10,377 bases of DNA from Monoraphidium neglectum (GCF_000611645.1 NW_014011498.1:1-10377); one strand, 5' to 3'. Shown: positions 1 through 9,159, numbered from the stretch's first letter. Numbers and translations are program-made. The notes: a model not told the origin generated them from the sequence alone.

Positions 1-15
1 CTCCAGCAGCAGTAG

Positions 16-2825
16 CCTCTGCTGTCGCTGCTTGAGCCGCTGCCAGATGGTGCTGCTGATGCATGCGTTCACGCCAAAACATATGTGCAAACCCAGGCGC
101 ACGATCTCGAGGAGCGCACGCGGCAGCTGCAGCGGCAGGACACTCGCGGCAGCCCCTCGCCCGGCGCTGCCGGCGAGAACAGCGAGAGCAGCAACGCCAC
201 CGCGACCGCTACAGACACCAAGCGGGCGGCGGGGCGTCCGGCAGCGTGGCCGGCGGCGCGGGCAAACCCATATGCGGATGCGGAGCTTCAGCCGGCACAA
301 GTCAATGGCTTCACCCTGCAGAAGAGCTTCAAGGTGGGCGGGCTGCTTGTTAGCAGTGTGCCGCGCAGTGCAGGCATATCATGCTGTGCTGTGCTGTGCT
401 GTGCTGTGCTGTGCTGTGCTGTGCTGTGCTGTGCTGTGCTGTGCTGTGCTGTCCTGTGCTGTGCTGTGCTGTGGCAATGAGCGTGCCGTTCTTGCAATGC
501 ACGAGAGTCCGTCAATGTAAACGCATGAGGTGCTGAGCGCTTGTATCTCCACCTGCAGCTGTACTGCTGACTGTGCCCCGGCTGCATTGATAAGGCCGGA
601 CGCCCCCCATCCAACCTCCCGTGCACCCCTCAGGGCCACCTCATGTCTGTGGCCAACGTGGCCCTCCACCCGACAAAGCCCATCCTGGTCACTGCCTCTG
701 ACGACAAGACCTGGAAGATGTGGCACCTGCCTGGTAAGGGGGGCAGGCTGTTGGCAAGCAGCAACGGAGCTTGTCTGCAGGGTGGCTCAAGCTGCTCCGC
801 TTGGTGCGCAAGGGGCATCTGATTCAAGCAGTGCAGTGTGGCCATACGTTGTCCTGACTGCCCCATCGGGCCCAACTACCCTCGCCCCTCACACGCGGAT
901 GCAACCCTTGTCCCCCAGGCGGCGACCTCATCATGTGTGGGGAGGGCCACAAGGATTGGGTGGCGGGCATCGACTTCCACCCCACGCGATCAGGGCTGGC
1001 CTCGGGGTCAGGGGACGCCAGCGTCAAGCTCTGGAGCTTCGAGAAGCAGCGGTGCGCGCAGGCGTGCGTGTGCGTGTGCGTTCACACACTTTGTGTGTGT
1101 TCGTGTGTGTGTTTGTGTGTGTGTGTGTGTGCGTGTGTGTGTGTGCGTGTGTGTGTGTGTGTATGTGCGCGCTCGCACGCGCGCGTGCATGCACACACGT
1201 GCCGGGGCTTGTCTGCTGTCGGGGCGGGATCCCCACGACGAAGTCAGTTGCGCAGTTGTGCGGCGCACTTTCCCACAAGGTACTCGCCGTCCCATCTGAA
1301 GTCTGCTCGCGCCCTTGCGCGTCACCCGCAACACAACAAAGGTGTGTCGCCACGCTGACCGAGCACAAGCAGGCTGTATGGTGTGTGCGGTACCATGACG
1401 CAGGGGACTGGCTGGCCAGCTGCAGCCTCGACCACAGCGTCAGGTGGGCCGGCCTGGGGCAAACCAACTATCTGCACGGGCGCGGGCGCTGGTTTGAGCA
1501 TCCGCAGCGTCACGCAACAACATGCCTGGAAAGTTGTGATGGTATTTTGGGATTTTGCAGCTAGTTCGCTGGGTCAACTTGGGGTGGTTGAACGCCATGT
1601 TGTGGTCAGTCGCCCCGCTTCCATCTGGGACCCACCCTGCAGGCGGCGCAGCCGGTGCAGCAGCGGATGCCCTCAACCAGCCAGCTCTGGCGCCACTAAT
1701 GGCCCACCACTTTTGCGCCCTTTGCGCCCTGATGCATCCCCAAACAGGCTGTGGGACGTGGGCGCGGGCCGCTGCCGGCAGGTGCTGCGGGGCCACGTGG
1801 ACAGCGTCAACGACTGCGCCTGGCAGCCCTACGGCGCCGCCATCACCACGGGTGCGGCGCGGCGGTCGCACATGGCCCGCTTAATTGCAGCTAGGCACAG
1901 GGCAATACATTCGTGCTGGCCTTGCGGGGGGTTCCTGGCACACAACGCCCAGACACACCCATTGTCCTGCATGCCTTCGCTGCACAGCTGCGCACCATCG
2001 CGCATCTTCCCCGTGTCGAGCAACTGATTCGGGCGGATCATAACACACCCGGAATTACAGCCCCGCGTGCTGCTCACCGCCCCCGCCCGCCTCTTACCCA
2101 TGCCGCCGCCAGCGTCGTCGGACAAGACCGTGTCCACGTGGGACCCCCGCAGCGGACTCAGCGTGCAGACCTACTACGGCCACCGCAACAGCGTCACGGG
2201 CGTCGCCTACACGATGGCGGGCGGCACCATCGCCTCGACAGACGCGGGTGCGCGGCTCGCGCTGCCAGCGGGGGGCCCATCACAGCACCACCTGGCCTGG
2301 GATTCTTCCCCGAGCAAGCCACTGCCCGCAGGACTTTTCTGCGTGCCCGGTGCAAAATCATGCGATGCAAGCAATTGCATTGTCATATAACCTCTTGTGA
2401 CTGCTTTTCGGCCCCACCGAAGACGGCGTGATCAAGCTGTGGGACGTGCGCATGGTGGCCGAGATCACGTCCATCGCCAGCGGCAAGTACCCCGCAAACA
2501 AGGCGGCCTTCGACACCAGCGGCGCGGTGGGTGGCCCCCGGGCGCGCGCTTTCACCGACAGTTCCCTTTATTTGTGCTGTCAAAGGCGGGCGTCGACGGA
2601 AGGAGGCTCGATGACGGCAGAGGCCGTTGGTGGTCCCATGACAGTTTTCGCCGCTAACACCAGCAGGCTGCTTCTGTGAGCCGCCTGAGCTGCACAGTGC
2701 ATGTGGCCCGGGGGAATGGTTCTGAAGCTTGAACAGAACCCCACGCCCAGTGCACGCTAGCAAAACCGGGATGAATTTTTCGATAAGGCCCCACACCCAC
2801 TGCTGCCCACTCCCCTGCACACGCG

Positions 2826-2893
<68 letters not shown>

Positions 2894-3126
2894 CACACAA
2901 ACACACACACGCACACACACACAACCACTCATCACCACCCCATCCACAGGTCCTGGCTGTGGCCAGCGATGACGGCCGCGCCAAGCTGTACAACGCGGCC
3001 ACAGGGGAGGCCCTCTGTGAGCTCGCGGGCCACGAGGACGCGGTGCAGGCGCTGGCCTTCGACAGGGGCGGCCAGTTCCTCGTGACGGCCTCCTCGGACT
3101 GCACGTTCAAGGTCTGGAGCGGATGA
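16..3126 (+). CDS. PF20: PF20/SPAG16 axonemal central-pair WD40 protein, 5' partial, 8 exons in window
   Basis: PF20 (SPAG16 in animals) is a WD40 protein of the C1-C2 bridge region of the central pair in motile 9+2 flagella. Proposed exons are 16-333, 634-733, 919-1051, 1342-1443, 1748-1851, 2113-2247, 2423-2526 and 2950-3126 (TGA at 3124-3126). Exons 2-8 total 855 nt and encode 284 residues that form seven WD repeats. Blade openings include GHLMSVANVALHP, GHKDWVAGIDFHP, GHVDSVNDCAW, GHRNSVTGVAY and GHEDAVQALAF. Blade endings include DDKTWKMW, DASVKLW, DHSVRLWD, DGVIKLWD and DCTFKVW. The string ILVTASDDKTWKMW and the GGDLIMCGEGHKDWVAG segment are hallmarks of this family, recalled rather than searched. 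Exon 1 encodes a charged, low-complexity linker ending in NGFTLQKSFK. An in-frame TAG at 13-15 shows the exon starts after it; acceptors at 15, 46 or 96 are possible, so this boundary is soft. The N-terminal coiled-coil part lies upstream of the window. Donors are mostly GTG-type. Two acceptors end in AAG (1341, 2422), which is less common. Function is confident; exon 1 start is not. Confidence 0.92.
383..473. repeat. Pentanucleotide microsatellite (GTGCT)n in PF20 intron 1
   Basis: About 17 tandem GTGCT units run through 386-470, with one substituted unit (gtcct at 451-455). A five-base unit without stops stays open in every frame on both strands, so it creates spurious cysteine/leucine or histidine/glutamine repeat ORFs. 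It lies wholly inside the inferred intron 334-633. Confidence 0.95.
1064..1200. repeat. Imperfect (GT)n tract and alternating purine-pyrimidine stretch in PF20 intron 3
   Basis: Dense GT/GC dinucleotides begin at about 1064. A long, nearly pure GT run covers about 1092-1168. It is followed by gcgcgctcgcacgcgcgcgt and tgcatgcacacacgt, which nearly preserves purine-pyrimidine alternation to 1200. Such tracts can adopt Z-DNA (established for GT/GC alternation). The tract starts about 12 nt after the intron 3 donor at 1052. Confidence 0.93.
2817..2923. repeat. (AC)n tract in PF20 intron 7
   Basis: A roughly 100-nt AC run with a few GC or AA interruptions lies in the 423-nt intron 2527-2949 and ends 26 nt before exon 8. 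It is complementary in sequence to the GT tract of intron 3 of the same transcript. The region just before the acceptor is C/A-rich (ccatccacag) rather than the usual T-rich tract. Confidence 0.95.
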
Positions 3127-3764
3127 GCAGGGGGGGCTCGGACCGCCGGATGACGTCAGCGGCTGACTCATGGCGCGGGGCCTAGTTGCCGTCACCAGGT
3201 AGCTGGGGTGCAGGGCTGCACGCCGCTGGCGAATGTGGTGGCAGCTTGCGGCGTGTCATTCACGGGTGGAGCAGCCACGTGTTGCTTTTTGGGGGCCTGT
3301 CACGCTGCTATGAGGTGCCTTGCGTACTGTCCCCGCAGCTCAACAGCACAAGTGTAAGACATGTGTTTTGATTCCCTGGATTCCCCGACGGCTTCACACA
3401 CCTGCAAGGCCTGTCAGGCAGCGAGAACCCTCACAAGTTTTAGGCGTCTGCAGTGTGGCAATTACCACACGAGATGAGACAAAAATTTGCATGTGCATGA
3501 GCCAGTTTGAGCCGACTCTAAACAATAATCAAGGACAAAAGCAACAGCAGAGTCACCAGCTGTGTCGTGGGGTGCCGTCTGAGTGCCATGCTCAGCGCAC
3601 CAAAACTATCATGGCCGACACTTTGAACAAAGGGGGACATTGTTCAGTAAAACAACAAAGAGAATCAATGCCAACAAGCACAGTCAATGCCGTGCCTGCT
3701 TGTGCCAACGGCTACCTGTGAGCGCCTGCCCTCAAGCCCCGCAAAGGAAGGCGCCAAAAATCCA
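3127..3764. other. Convergent 3' untranslated and intergenic region
   Basis: This stretch holds the 3' UTR of PF20 (plus strand) and the 3' end of the SWEET gene (minus strand). I see no exon-like coding on either strand. Base composition falls noticeably in AT-richer patches around 3470-3660. No minus-strand TGTAA (TTACA on the plus strand) occurs anywhere in it, so the SWEET poly(A) site could not be placed. Confidence 0.6.
3353..3357 (+). terminator. TGTAA polyadenylation signal for PF20
   Basis: TGTAA is the usual near-upstream poly(A) element of green algae. This copy lies 227 nt after the PF20 stop codon, a normal 3' UTR length, which puts cleavage at roughly 3370. Confidence 0.65.
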
Positions 3765-6494
3765 TCAATCTTTCCGCATACTGGCGTCCCCTTGTGCCCC
3801 CGCCGCCTCCCCTCCGCCGCCGCCCAGCGCCGCAGCCTTGACATTCACCGTTTGGCCCAAACCGTGCCCGTTGGCCGCCGCCTGGTCGCCCTTGGCCGGC
3901 AGCGACTTGCTGTCCAGGCGCTGCTGCTTCCCGGGCACGGCGGTGTCCAACGCCTCCAAGTCGTCCCTGCCCTCCTCAATCGTGCTGCTTCGCAGCAGCC
4001 ACCCCAAACTGCTCGCCGACCCCGCCGCCGCGCCGACGCCGCTGCCGCGCCCGGTCCCGCTGCCGCCGCTGGCCGCGCCCGCGATCGCCGCCGGGCCCGC
4101 CGCTGCGCTGAGGCTGCTGCCCGTGCGCCAGCGGAATTGCGAGAGGTCGAAGAACGCGCCGACGCGGCCGCGGCCGCCGGAGGACGGCGCGTCGGCGGGG
4201 CGGGGGCTGAAGTTTGCGGACTGCAGGCGCACCATGGGCCCGGCGTCGGCTGCGGCCGTGGGTATGCCTTGGAGGGCGCTGCTGGCGGCGGCCTTCTTAG
4301 GGAACAGGAAGCCTGTTTTGTTAGGGGGGCCGGTCGTGAGAGGGGTCGGGGTCGGGTGGGGAGGCGGCATGCGCGCGGCGGCGTTGAGTTGGGGCTTGGA
4401 GCGCAGGACCGGCTGCTGTGAGGTGGGCTGACGAAAGGGCGTTGAAGGCCCACATAGGCGGGGCAGCAGGCACGGGCGAGCCGTGCATCAGAGCCGGGCG
4501 ACCGCTGGCGGCGGCCCCCATGTGGGAGGCTCACATAGGATGACGCAGATGACGTTCAGGGCAGCCCCCACGCCGTTGGGCATGGCGATGAACCAATCCT
4601 TGATGGCCAGGCCGCTGTGGGGGAGAAGCCGGGAAGGAGAGGGGCAGCTGGGGTCTGAAACGGGGCGTCAGCGTCAGGGCTGTGGGCCTCGCGCCAGGCG
4701 CCGTGGGTTCGGACAGCAGTTGCGGCCGCGGGGCGCATGGCAGCCGGGCGGCGCGTGGCGCGTCGCGGCGTGGTGGGGAGCCGAGCGGCGCGGCGCGGGG
4801 GCTCACTATGAGAACCAGAGGGCTCCGTTGACCACGTTCATGACGCTGGGGGGGGGGGCGGGGGCGGGAAAGGGTGCGGGAGCGGGTGCGCTGCGTGGGA
4901 GCATGACTTTGAGGTGCCTGCCCCTCAATTGCTTCATTACAAAAGGCTCGTCGACAAGGCGCAGGCTGCCAGTGACGTGGGCGGGTGCTGCAGGCTTGCG
5001 CGCGTGGGTTGCGCGTGACATCCGCGGTGCCTCACCTGAGCGGTGCGTTGAGGGACGAGCTGTCCCGCAGGCGCAGCACCTTCCAGATCGTGGTGAGGGG
5101 CGCCACGTAGTAGATCGCCAGCACGCCCACTGCGGTGCTGCCCCTATTGAGGGATGGACGGTGGAGAAATCGGCAGGTTGGCGCACACATATTGTGCGGT
5201 TTTAGGGTACCCTAAACCAGCCTTGTGTGCGCGAACATGTGCTGAGGTCCATAAACGCCACCCCACCCCCAGCCGCCCCTCTCTGCCAGGCGCGGCATCA
5301 ACCCACAACGCGCAAGCGGGCACGTGAGGACGCCCCAGAGCCACGCTCACATGCGCGTACACACACGCCCCTCCGCCTCCGACCCCTTTCCCTGTTCCCC
5401 TCCGCCCTGCGTCGCGCACCACAGCGTCCGCGCGGCCTCCGGCCCGAGGGCGGCGCCCCAGTGTATGGCGCCCACCACCCAGTACAGCATCACGGTGGAC
5501 AGCACTATCGCTGTGAGCGCGTCCTGCGCCGCGTCCTTTGAAAATTTGAAGCAGCTGAAAGTGTAGTACCACCCCATCAGCAGGCCAAACTGCGCGGGCG
5601 GACGCGCAAGGTGTGGGGCGGGATGGGATGGGTGGGCGGACGGGGCCGCGCACGCGACAGCGGCGAGGCTGGTCGCAGCTGCAAATCTCCGCGGCGATGG
5701 CGCACTCAATTCAACCAGGAGGCAAATCCCCGTGGTTGGAGCGCAGTCGCCTGCAGTCTTTGGCGCAGCGCGAAACACCCGTACACCAGCAGCCGCGTGC
5801 GTCACCCTGTAGCTGCAAACGGCAGCCCCCATCCCACAACCCAGAATACAACTCGCAGCCTCCCACCTGGTTTGGGACGTAGACCCACCAGTCGCGGATC
5901 AAAAAGGCATAGAACAGCCACGCCATGCAGTTGGTGCCCCTGCAGAGCGCAAACACGCGGCAGCGGGGGCCAAATGCTGATGGGGCCGTCGCATGGCGGT
6001 GCACCCGACAGCAGCTGGCACGCTGCACTGCAGAACAGCCACGCGACACCCCGCGTGGCTTTGCCCCCGCCGCCTTCCCGACCATCACTCACATGGCCGC
6101 AAAGGGCAGCGCGTTCGTCTCCCCTATATACCGCCGCCGCCTGACCTCCAGCACCGCCAGCAGGGGCGCCCTGCGGTGCGGAAGCAGAGAATGACAACTG
6201 CTAAGGCACTGTTGGTGCGGCATGCGCCCACTCGCCAGCCCAGAGGTGCCACGTCGTGTCACGACCTGAGGTTGTCAGATTGCGCCCCTACGGAACCCTA
6301 CAGATGGGCAATCTTGCGCGTTGGCCGGTATCAAAAGTCGTCTTTATCTGCCAAGACCAAACGGGGGTCAACATTGAGTGAGGCTGCGGCTAGGGGGCAT
6401 TTGCCGGAGCGCACCCGAACATGAATAATGCGATGGTGCCGCCGGCCGCGGGACAGACATATCGCAGGACGATGTCGCCCGCAGAGAGCCCCAT
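3765..6494 (-). CDS. SWEET: SWEET (MtN3/saliva) family sugar transporter, complete, 8 exons, long C-terminal tail
   Basis: SWEETs are bidirectional, facilitative sugar carriers of plasma or internal membranes. Exons in transcript order are 6494-6415, 6170-6093, 5939-5867, 5589-5420, 5143-5036, 4845-4807, 4614-4535 and 4312-3765, giving 1176 nt and 391 residues; TGA is at 3767-3765. Two triple-helix bundles are visible. Bundle 1 carries FGAPLL (P29), NALPF (P49), CMAWLFY (W60) and VPNQVG (N76). Bundle 2 carries YVAPLT (P149), NAPLS (P168), GALWFSYG (W180) and MPNGVG (N196). The four prolines and the W/N pairs match the hinge and sugar-pocket positions of the family. TM7 ends near residue 212. 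Residues from about 213 to 391 are a Gly/Ala/Ser-rich tail, much longer than in typical 230-300-residue SWEETs. The chosen ATG has a good context (GCC before, G after). An in-frame ATG at 6569 would add 25 residues but has a weaker context. Exon 6 is only 39 nt. Substrate cannot be read from the sequence. Confidence 0.9.
4848..4870. repeat. G-rich run beside SWEET exon 6 acceptor
   Basis: An 11-G run (4848-4858) followed by further G blocks lies on the plus strand. In the minus-strand transcript this is a nearly pure C tract directly before the acceptor at 4847-4846, so it serves as a C-only pyrimidine tract. The DNA strand is also G-quadruplex-prone. Confidence 0.75.
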
Positions 6495-7246
6495 GGCTGC
6501 CGGCGTGCCGACGCCCTGCAGGGCGGGCCACGCGCCCGCAGGGGGTGGCGCGCGCAGGGGCGGGTGCATGGATTGTGTGGTGCGTTCCACGGCTGTGAGC
6601 GGCGGCAGGCGACGGTCGCACGCAGGTGCGGGGGCTGGCCCAGCTGCAAGGGCGATGCCGTAAATTCAACGATCAACATGCGTGGGGGTTGGGCAGCAAT
6701 CGGCTGCTGCGCCTGTGCACACTGGCACTGGCCGCCTGTGCGCGTGGTGCGCTTGGCGGGTGCCGCTTTTTACCTGGTGTCGCGCCGCTGCGGTGGATGT
6801 CCCAGGATACGGGAGATGACGATGAAGAAGTTAATAGTTTATATAGCTGCTGTTTGCAATGCCGCGGCACGAACGCACTCCTCCGCCAGCCGAGGAGGAC
6901 ACAGTTCACGCCGCGGGTGCGATTCGGCGCAGGGCAGAGAAATTGCGGGTATCAAATTAGAATCACTTGACTAGTGGATGGCGAAGTGTATGCAGGCGTT
7001 GTCCTTTTGGCCGCCGCACAGTATCAGGCGTGTTCCCACTGCTGCCGCGCTCTGCCAGGCGAAGCATCCCAGCGCCACATGGAATGGATGGTGCGGTCGT
7101 CTTGAAGCAGCGATCCGTCAGGTTGAACTGGCTGCTGGGCTCCCTGCGTATAAACGTGCCCCAATCAGTCCCTGCAAGTCGCGCGGCAGCCAGTGGACCC
7201 ATGGCACACGAACTTGTGAGTAGCCCTGGTTGCATTGAAGCGGTGA
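6495..7246 (-). other. Upstream region of SWEET, no gene seen
   Basis: This stretch contains the SWEET 5' UTR and presumed promoter, plus spacer up to the ATPG poly(A) signal. Short open frames on both strands lack family resemblance, good starts or splice-consistent partners. Apart from the TATA-like site I see no clear regulatory motif. Confidence 0.5.
6838..6845 (-). promoter_or_regulatory. Candidate TATA box of the SWEET gene
   Basis: On the minus strand this reads TATATAAA, a textbook TATA box within an AT-rich island of otherwise GC-rich DNA. Transcription would start near 6810, giving a 5' UTR of roughly 315 nt before the ATG at 6494. No intervening gene lies between. A 5' UTR intron is possible and cannot be excluded. 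Confidence 0.45.
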
Positions 7247-7251
7247 TTACA
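7247..7251 (-). terminator. TGTAA polyadenylation signal for ATPG
   Basis: The plus strand reads TTACA, which is TGTAA on the transcript strand. It lies about 460 nt after the ATPG stop codon, within the range of algal 3' UTRs. It is the first TGTAA downstream of that stop. Confidence 0.55.
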
Positions 7252-7709
7252 GCAGGCCACCGCGCCCTCCTCCTCTCCTCTTCAAGTCTCAAACAGCGCA
7301 AGGACGCGCGCAGCTCTCTCGCATAACCGCCGCGCTGCACTTGCAAAACGCTGAGCTCAGGGAACAAAAGTTAAGTGCAGGGTCGCATGGCTGCGCCTGC
7401 ACAACAGCTGTGCTGGACGGCACTATCTATGCGCGTTTCGAGCCCGCTGCATGAGTTCCACACAAGCTGCTCGCAAATGCACGGCCACTGCCAAATATGC
7501 ATCTGCCGCGGCAACGGCCGCAGCTGCCGGAACAGCCGGGCGCCGCTGCACCACCTGGCGGCAGGAAGACGCCGCGCCCACGCCCTTGCGGGCGCGTGCG
7601 TCCCCCCGCGCACGCACCAACCCTCCGCCGCCGCCGCCGGCCCCCCTCCGCCGCCATAGCCGCCCGGCCGCCGCTGATCGGTCGCTCGCGCTGCCCCGGG
7701 GCGGCGCGC
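7252..7709 (-). other. Presumed 3' UTR of ATPG
   Basis: This is the stretch between the ATPG stop and its first TGTAA. It is very GC-rich near the stop (7500-7700), where reading frames are open on both strands by composition alone. No additional exon is supported. Confidence 0.5.
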
Positions 7710-8618
7710 TCAGATCTTCACGCCCTCGGGCAGCACGCGGCGCAGCACCTCGGTGCTGATCTTCTCGGCCTGCGCGTCGAGGCTGGCCAGCAGCGCCTCG
7801 GACTCCTTCTCCATGGCCGCGATCGCACTCTCGGTCTCCTTGGTGATCTTGGCCTTGGCCTCGTTGTACAGCTTGTCCAGCTCGGCCTGCTTGGCGTTCT
7901 TCTGCTTCAGCACCAGGGCAGAGACCTCGCCGCGCGCGGCGCGGACGAGCTCCTCAGCCTCCTTGGTGAGCTGCGCCAGCTCCTCGGCGTTGCCCTTGAC
8001 GTCGGTCAGCTGGCTGCGCAGGGTCGCGTCACGCTCGTCCAGCACCTTGCCGACGGGGCCAAACCAGGTCTTGTCCAGGAAGACCATCTGATCGTGGTGG
8101 TGGATGGAGGAGGATGGAGGAGGAGCAGGAGGGGGGGGGGGGGGGGGAGGGCGGACTGGTGCATCAGGGCGGCGACGCCGGATGCTGCCGCAGCAGCACC
8201 CGGCGGCGCAAGTGCGTCGCCCCCGCCCTGCGCCAGACGTGCAACCAGGCCTGCCAATGCCACGATACCGCAGTCATACTGCCAATGTGCGGCCCGAGAT
8301 GGAGAGTGCGGCAGCCTCGAGACAGCATCGAGACCCGGAGCATCGCGTCCGTCCTCCTCTCACCAGCAGCAGGATCTCGCCGGCCATGATCGGCAGCGTC
8401 AGGTTGAAGTCGAACAGCTTTCCGGCCTCGGCGAACGCAGGGGCGGCAGCAATCAGCTGCACCCCCGCCGCGGTCATGGCAGCCTTGGCCAGCTGGGCGC
8501 GGCTCTGCTGCTGCTGCTGGGCCGAAGCACGCACCACCATGCGCACAGCGCGGGTGGGGGTGCGCACGGCAGCGCGCTGCGTGGCACCGAACGCCTTGGA
8601 GCGCAGAGAGAGCGCCAT
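7710..8618 (-). CDS. ATPG: Chloroplast ATP synthase CFo subunit II (subunit b'), nuclear gene, complete, 2 exons
   Basis: Subunit b' pairs with plastid-encoded AtpF (CFo-I) in the peripheral stalk that holds CF1 against the rotor in the thylakoid ATP synthase. Exon 1 is 8618-8364 (85 codons) and exon 2 is 8087-7710 (125 residues plus TGA), with a phase-0 intron of 276 nt (donor GTGAGA, acceptor CAG), for 210 residues. Residues 1 to about 63 form a bipartite targeting region: an Arg/Ser/Ala-rich plastid transit part starting MALSLRSKAFG, then a hydrophobic thylakoid-transfer part ending AFA before EAGKLFDFN, a likely cleavage site. The membrane anchor spans about 71-92 (LTLPIMAGEILLL then MVFLDKTWF). 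Then come GPVGKVLDERD and a long charged coiled coil ending EVLRRVLPEGVKI. These motifs match Chlamydomonas ATPG from memory. The start lies in a strong context (GCCACCATGG). A five-Gln run sits at residues 34-38. Exon 2 opens with an ATG codon that is internal, not a start. Confidence 0.96.
8131..8147. repeat. Homopolymer of 17 G in the ATPG intron
   Basis: Seventeen consecutive G on the plus strand form a C17 run in the ATPG pre-mRNA, about 44 nt before the acceptor of exon 2, with a GGA-rich flank at 8104-8130. It may act as a C-type pyrimidine tract. Its exact length is prone to sequencing or assembly error. Confidence 0.85.
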
Positions 8619-9109
8619 GGTGGCTATGGGAATAAAAGGGGGTGGTGGCGTGGGCGTAAGGTGACACACGCACGCCCAATGCGGGTATACATCGAAACGC
8701 AATGCAGTCCCCGACGATTCAACGGCGCTTCGCCCTTCTCCTCTGCGAAGTGGATGAACAGCCAAGAAGTCGAAGGATTGCATTTTTAGCAGCAATTTTG
8801 CATTGCCTGCATTGCGACAGTGGGCCATGGTGGGCTGCGCTCGGCTCACAGGTCAGCGGCATGTGCCACCGCCAGCTCCCAATCAGGGCCGTTCGAATGT
8901 GGTGAGCCGTATTGCGGAAGCTAAGGGCTATGCAAGGCAGCAGTGGCTGGTGCTGCTGCCATGATGGTGCAACCACAAGCCCGGAGACTGCAGGTCAAAG
9001 TGAGGTGGTCAACAATGGGAACGCAGTCAACTGGGAGTTTCCAGCATGCTCCACCTCGGCCATAGACCTCCCCGCTGCATCAAGGCCCATGTCTGCGCAA
9101 ATGATTCAA

Positions 9110-9159
<50 letters not shown>

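Noticed and set aside
383..626. Long open frames on both strands through the pentanucleotide repeat (Cys/Leu or His/Gln repeats)
   Set aside because: A repeat unit of five bases without stops keeps all frames open; it lies in an intron with good splice sites and no family resemblance.
530..1564. A 344-codon plus-strand frame across PF20 exons and introns
   Set aside because: It reads exon 2 out of the WD40 frame and translates the GT microsatellite; the spliced model restores seven canonical WD repeats.
3151..3170. TGACGTCA and TGACTCA, resembling bZIP binding sites
   Set aside because: They lie just after the PF20 stop in its 3' UTR, with no promoter in reach; short motifs occur by chance.
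4321..4427. Alternative SWEET ending using the acceptors at 4428-4413
   Set aside because: From the exon 7 donor these acceptors put the protein in a frame that ends in a short stop-terminated tail at 4321; the acceptor at 4313 fits phase 1 and continues into the long frame to 3765. RNA evidence would settle it.
3583..4431. Plus-strand frames of 244-282 codons opposite the SWEET tail
   Set aside because: Antisense, Pro/Ala/Arg-rich composition frames with no domain; the minus-strand frame joins the SWEET core in phase.
6122..6130. TATA-like ctatatacc on the plus strand
   Set aside because: It is inside coding exon 2 of SWEET and has no plus-strand gene downstream.
6967..7326. A 119-codon plus-strand open frame
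   Set aside because: Begins at TTG, has no recognisable motif and overlaps the ATPG 3' region and spacer.
7353..7370. GAGCTC plus GGGAACAAAAG, reminiscent of cloning-vector polylinker
   Set aside because: The match is short, the flanks do not continue as vector, and the order differs; coincidence is the simplest reading.
7497..8789. A 430-codon plus-strand open frame
   Set aside because: It is antisense to ATPG; the open frame follows from high GC, and the protein on the minus strand matches a known family end to end.
9111..9157. Possible CRISPR or poly-amino-acid gene at the CTG repeat
   Set aside because: A simple triplet microsatellite without spacers or a supported coding frame.
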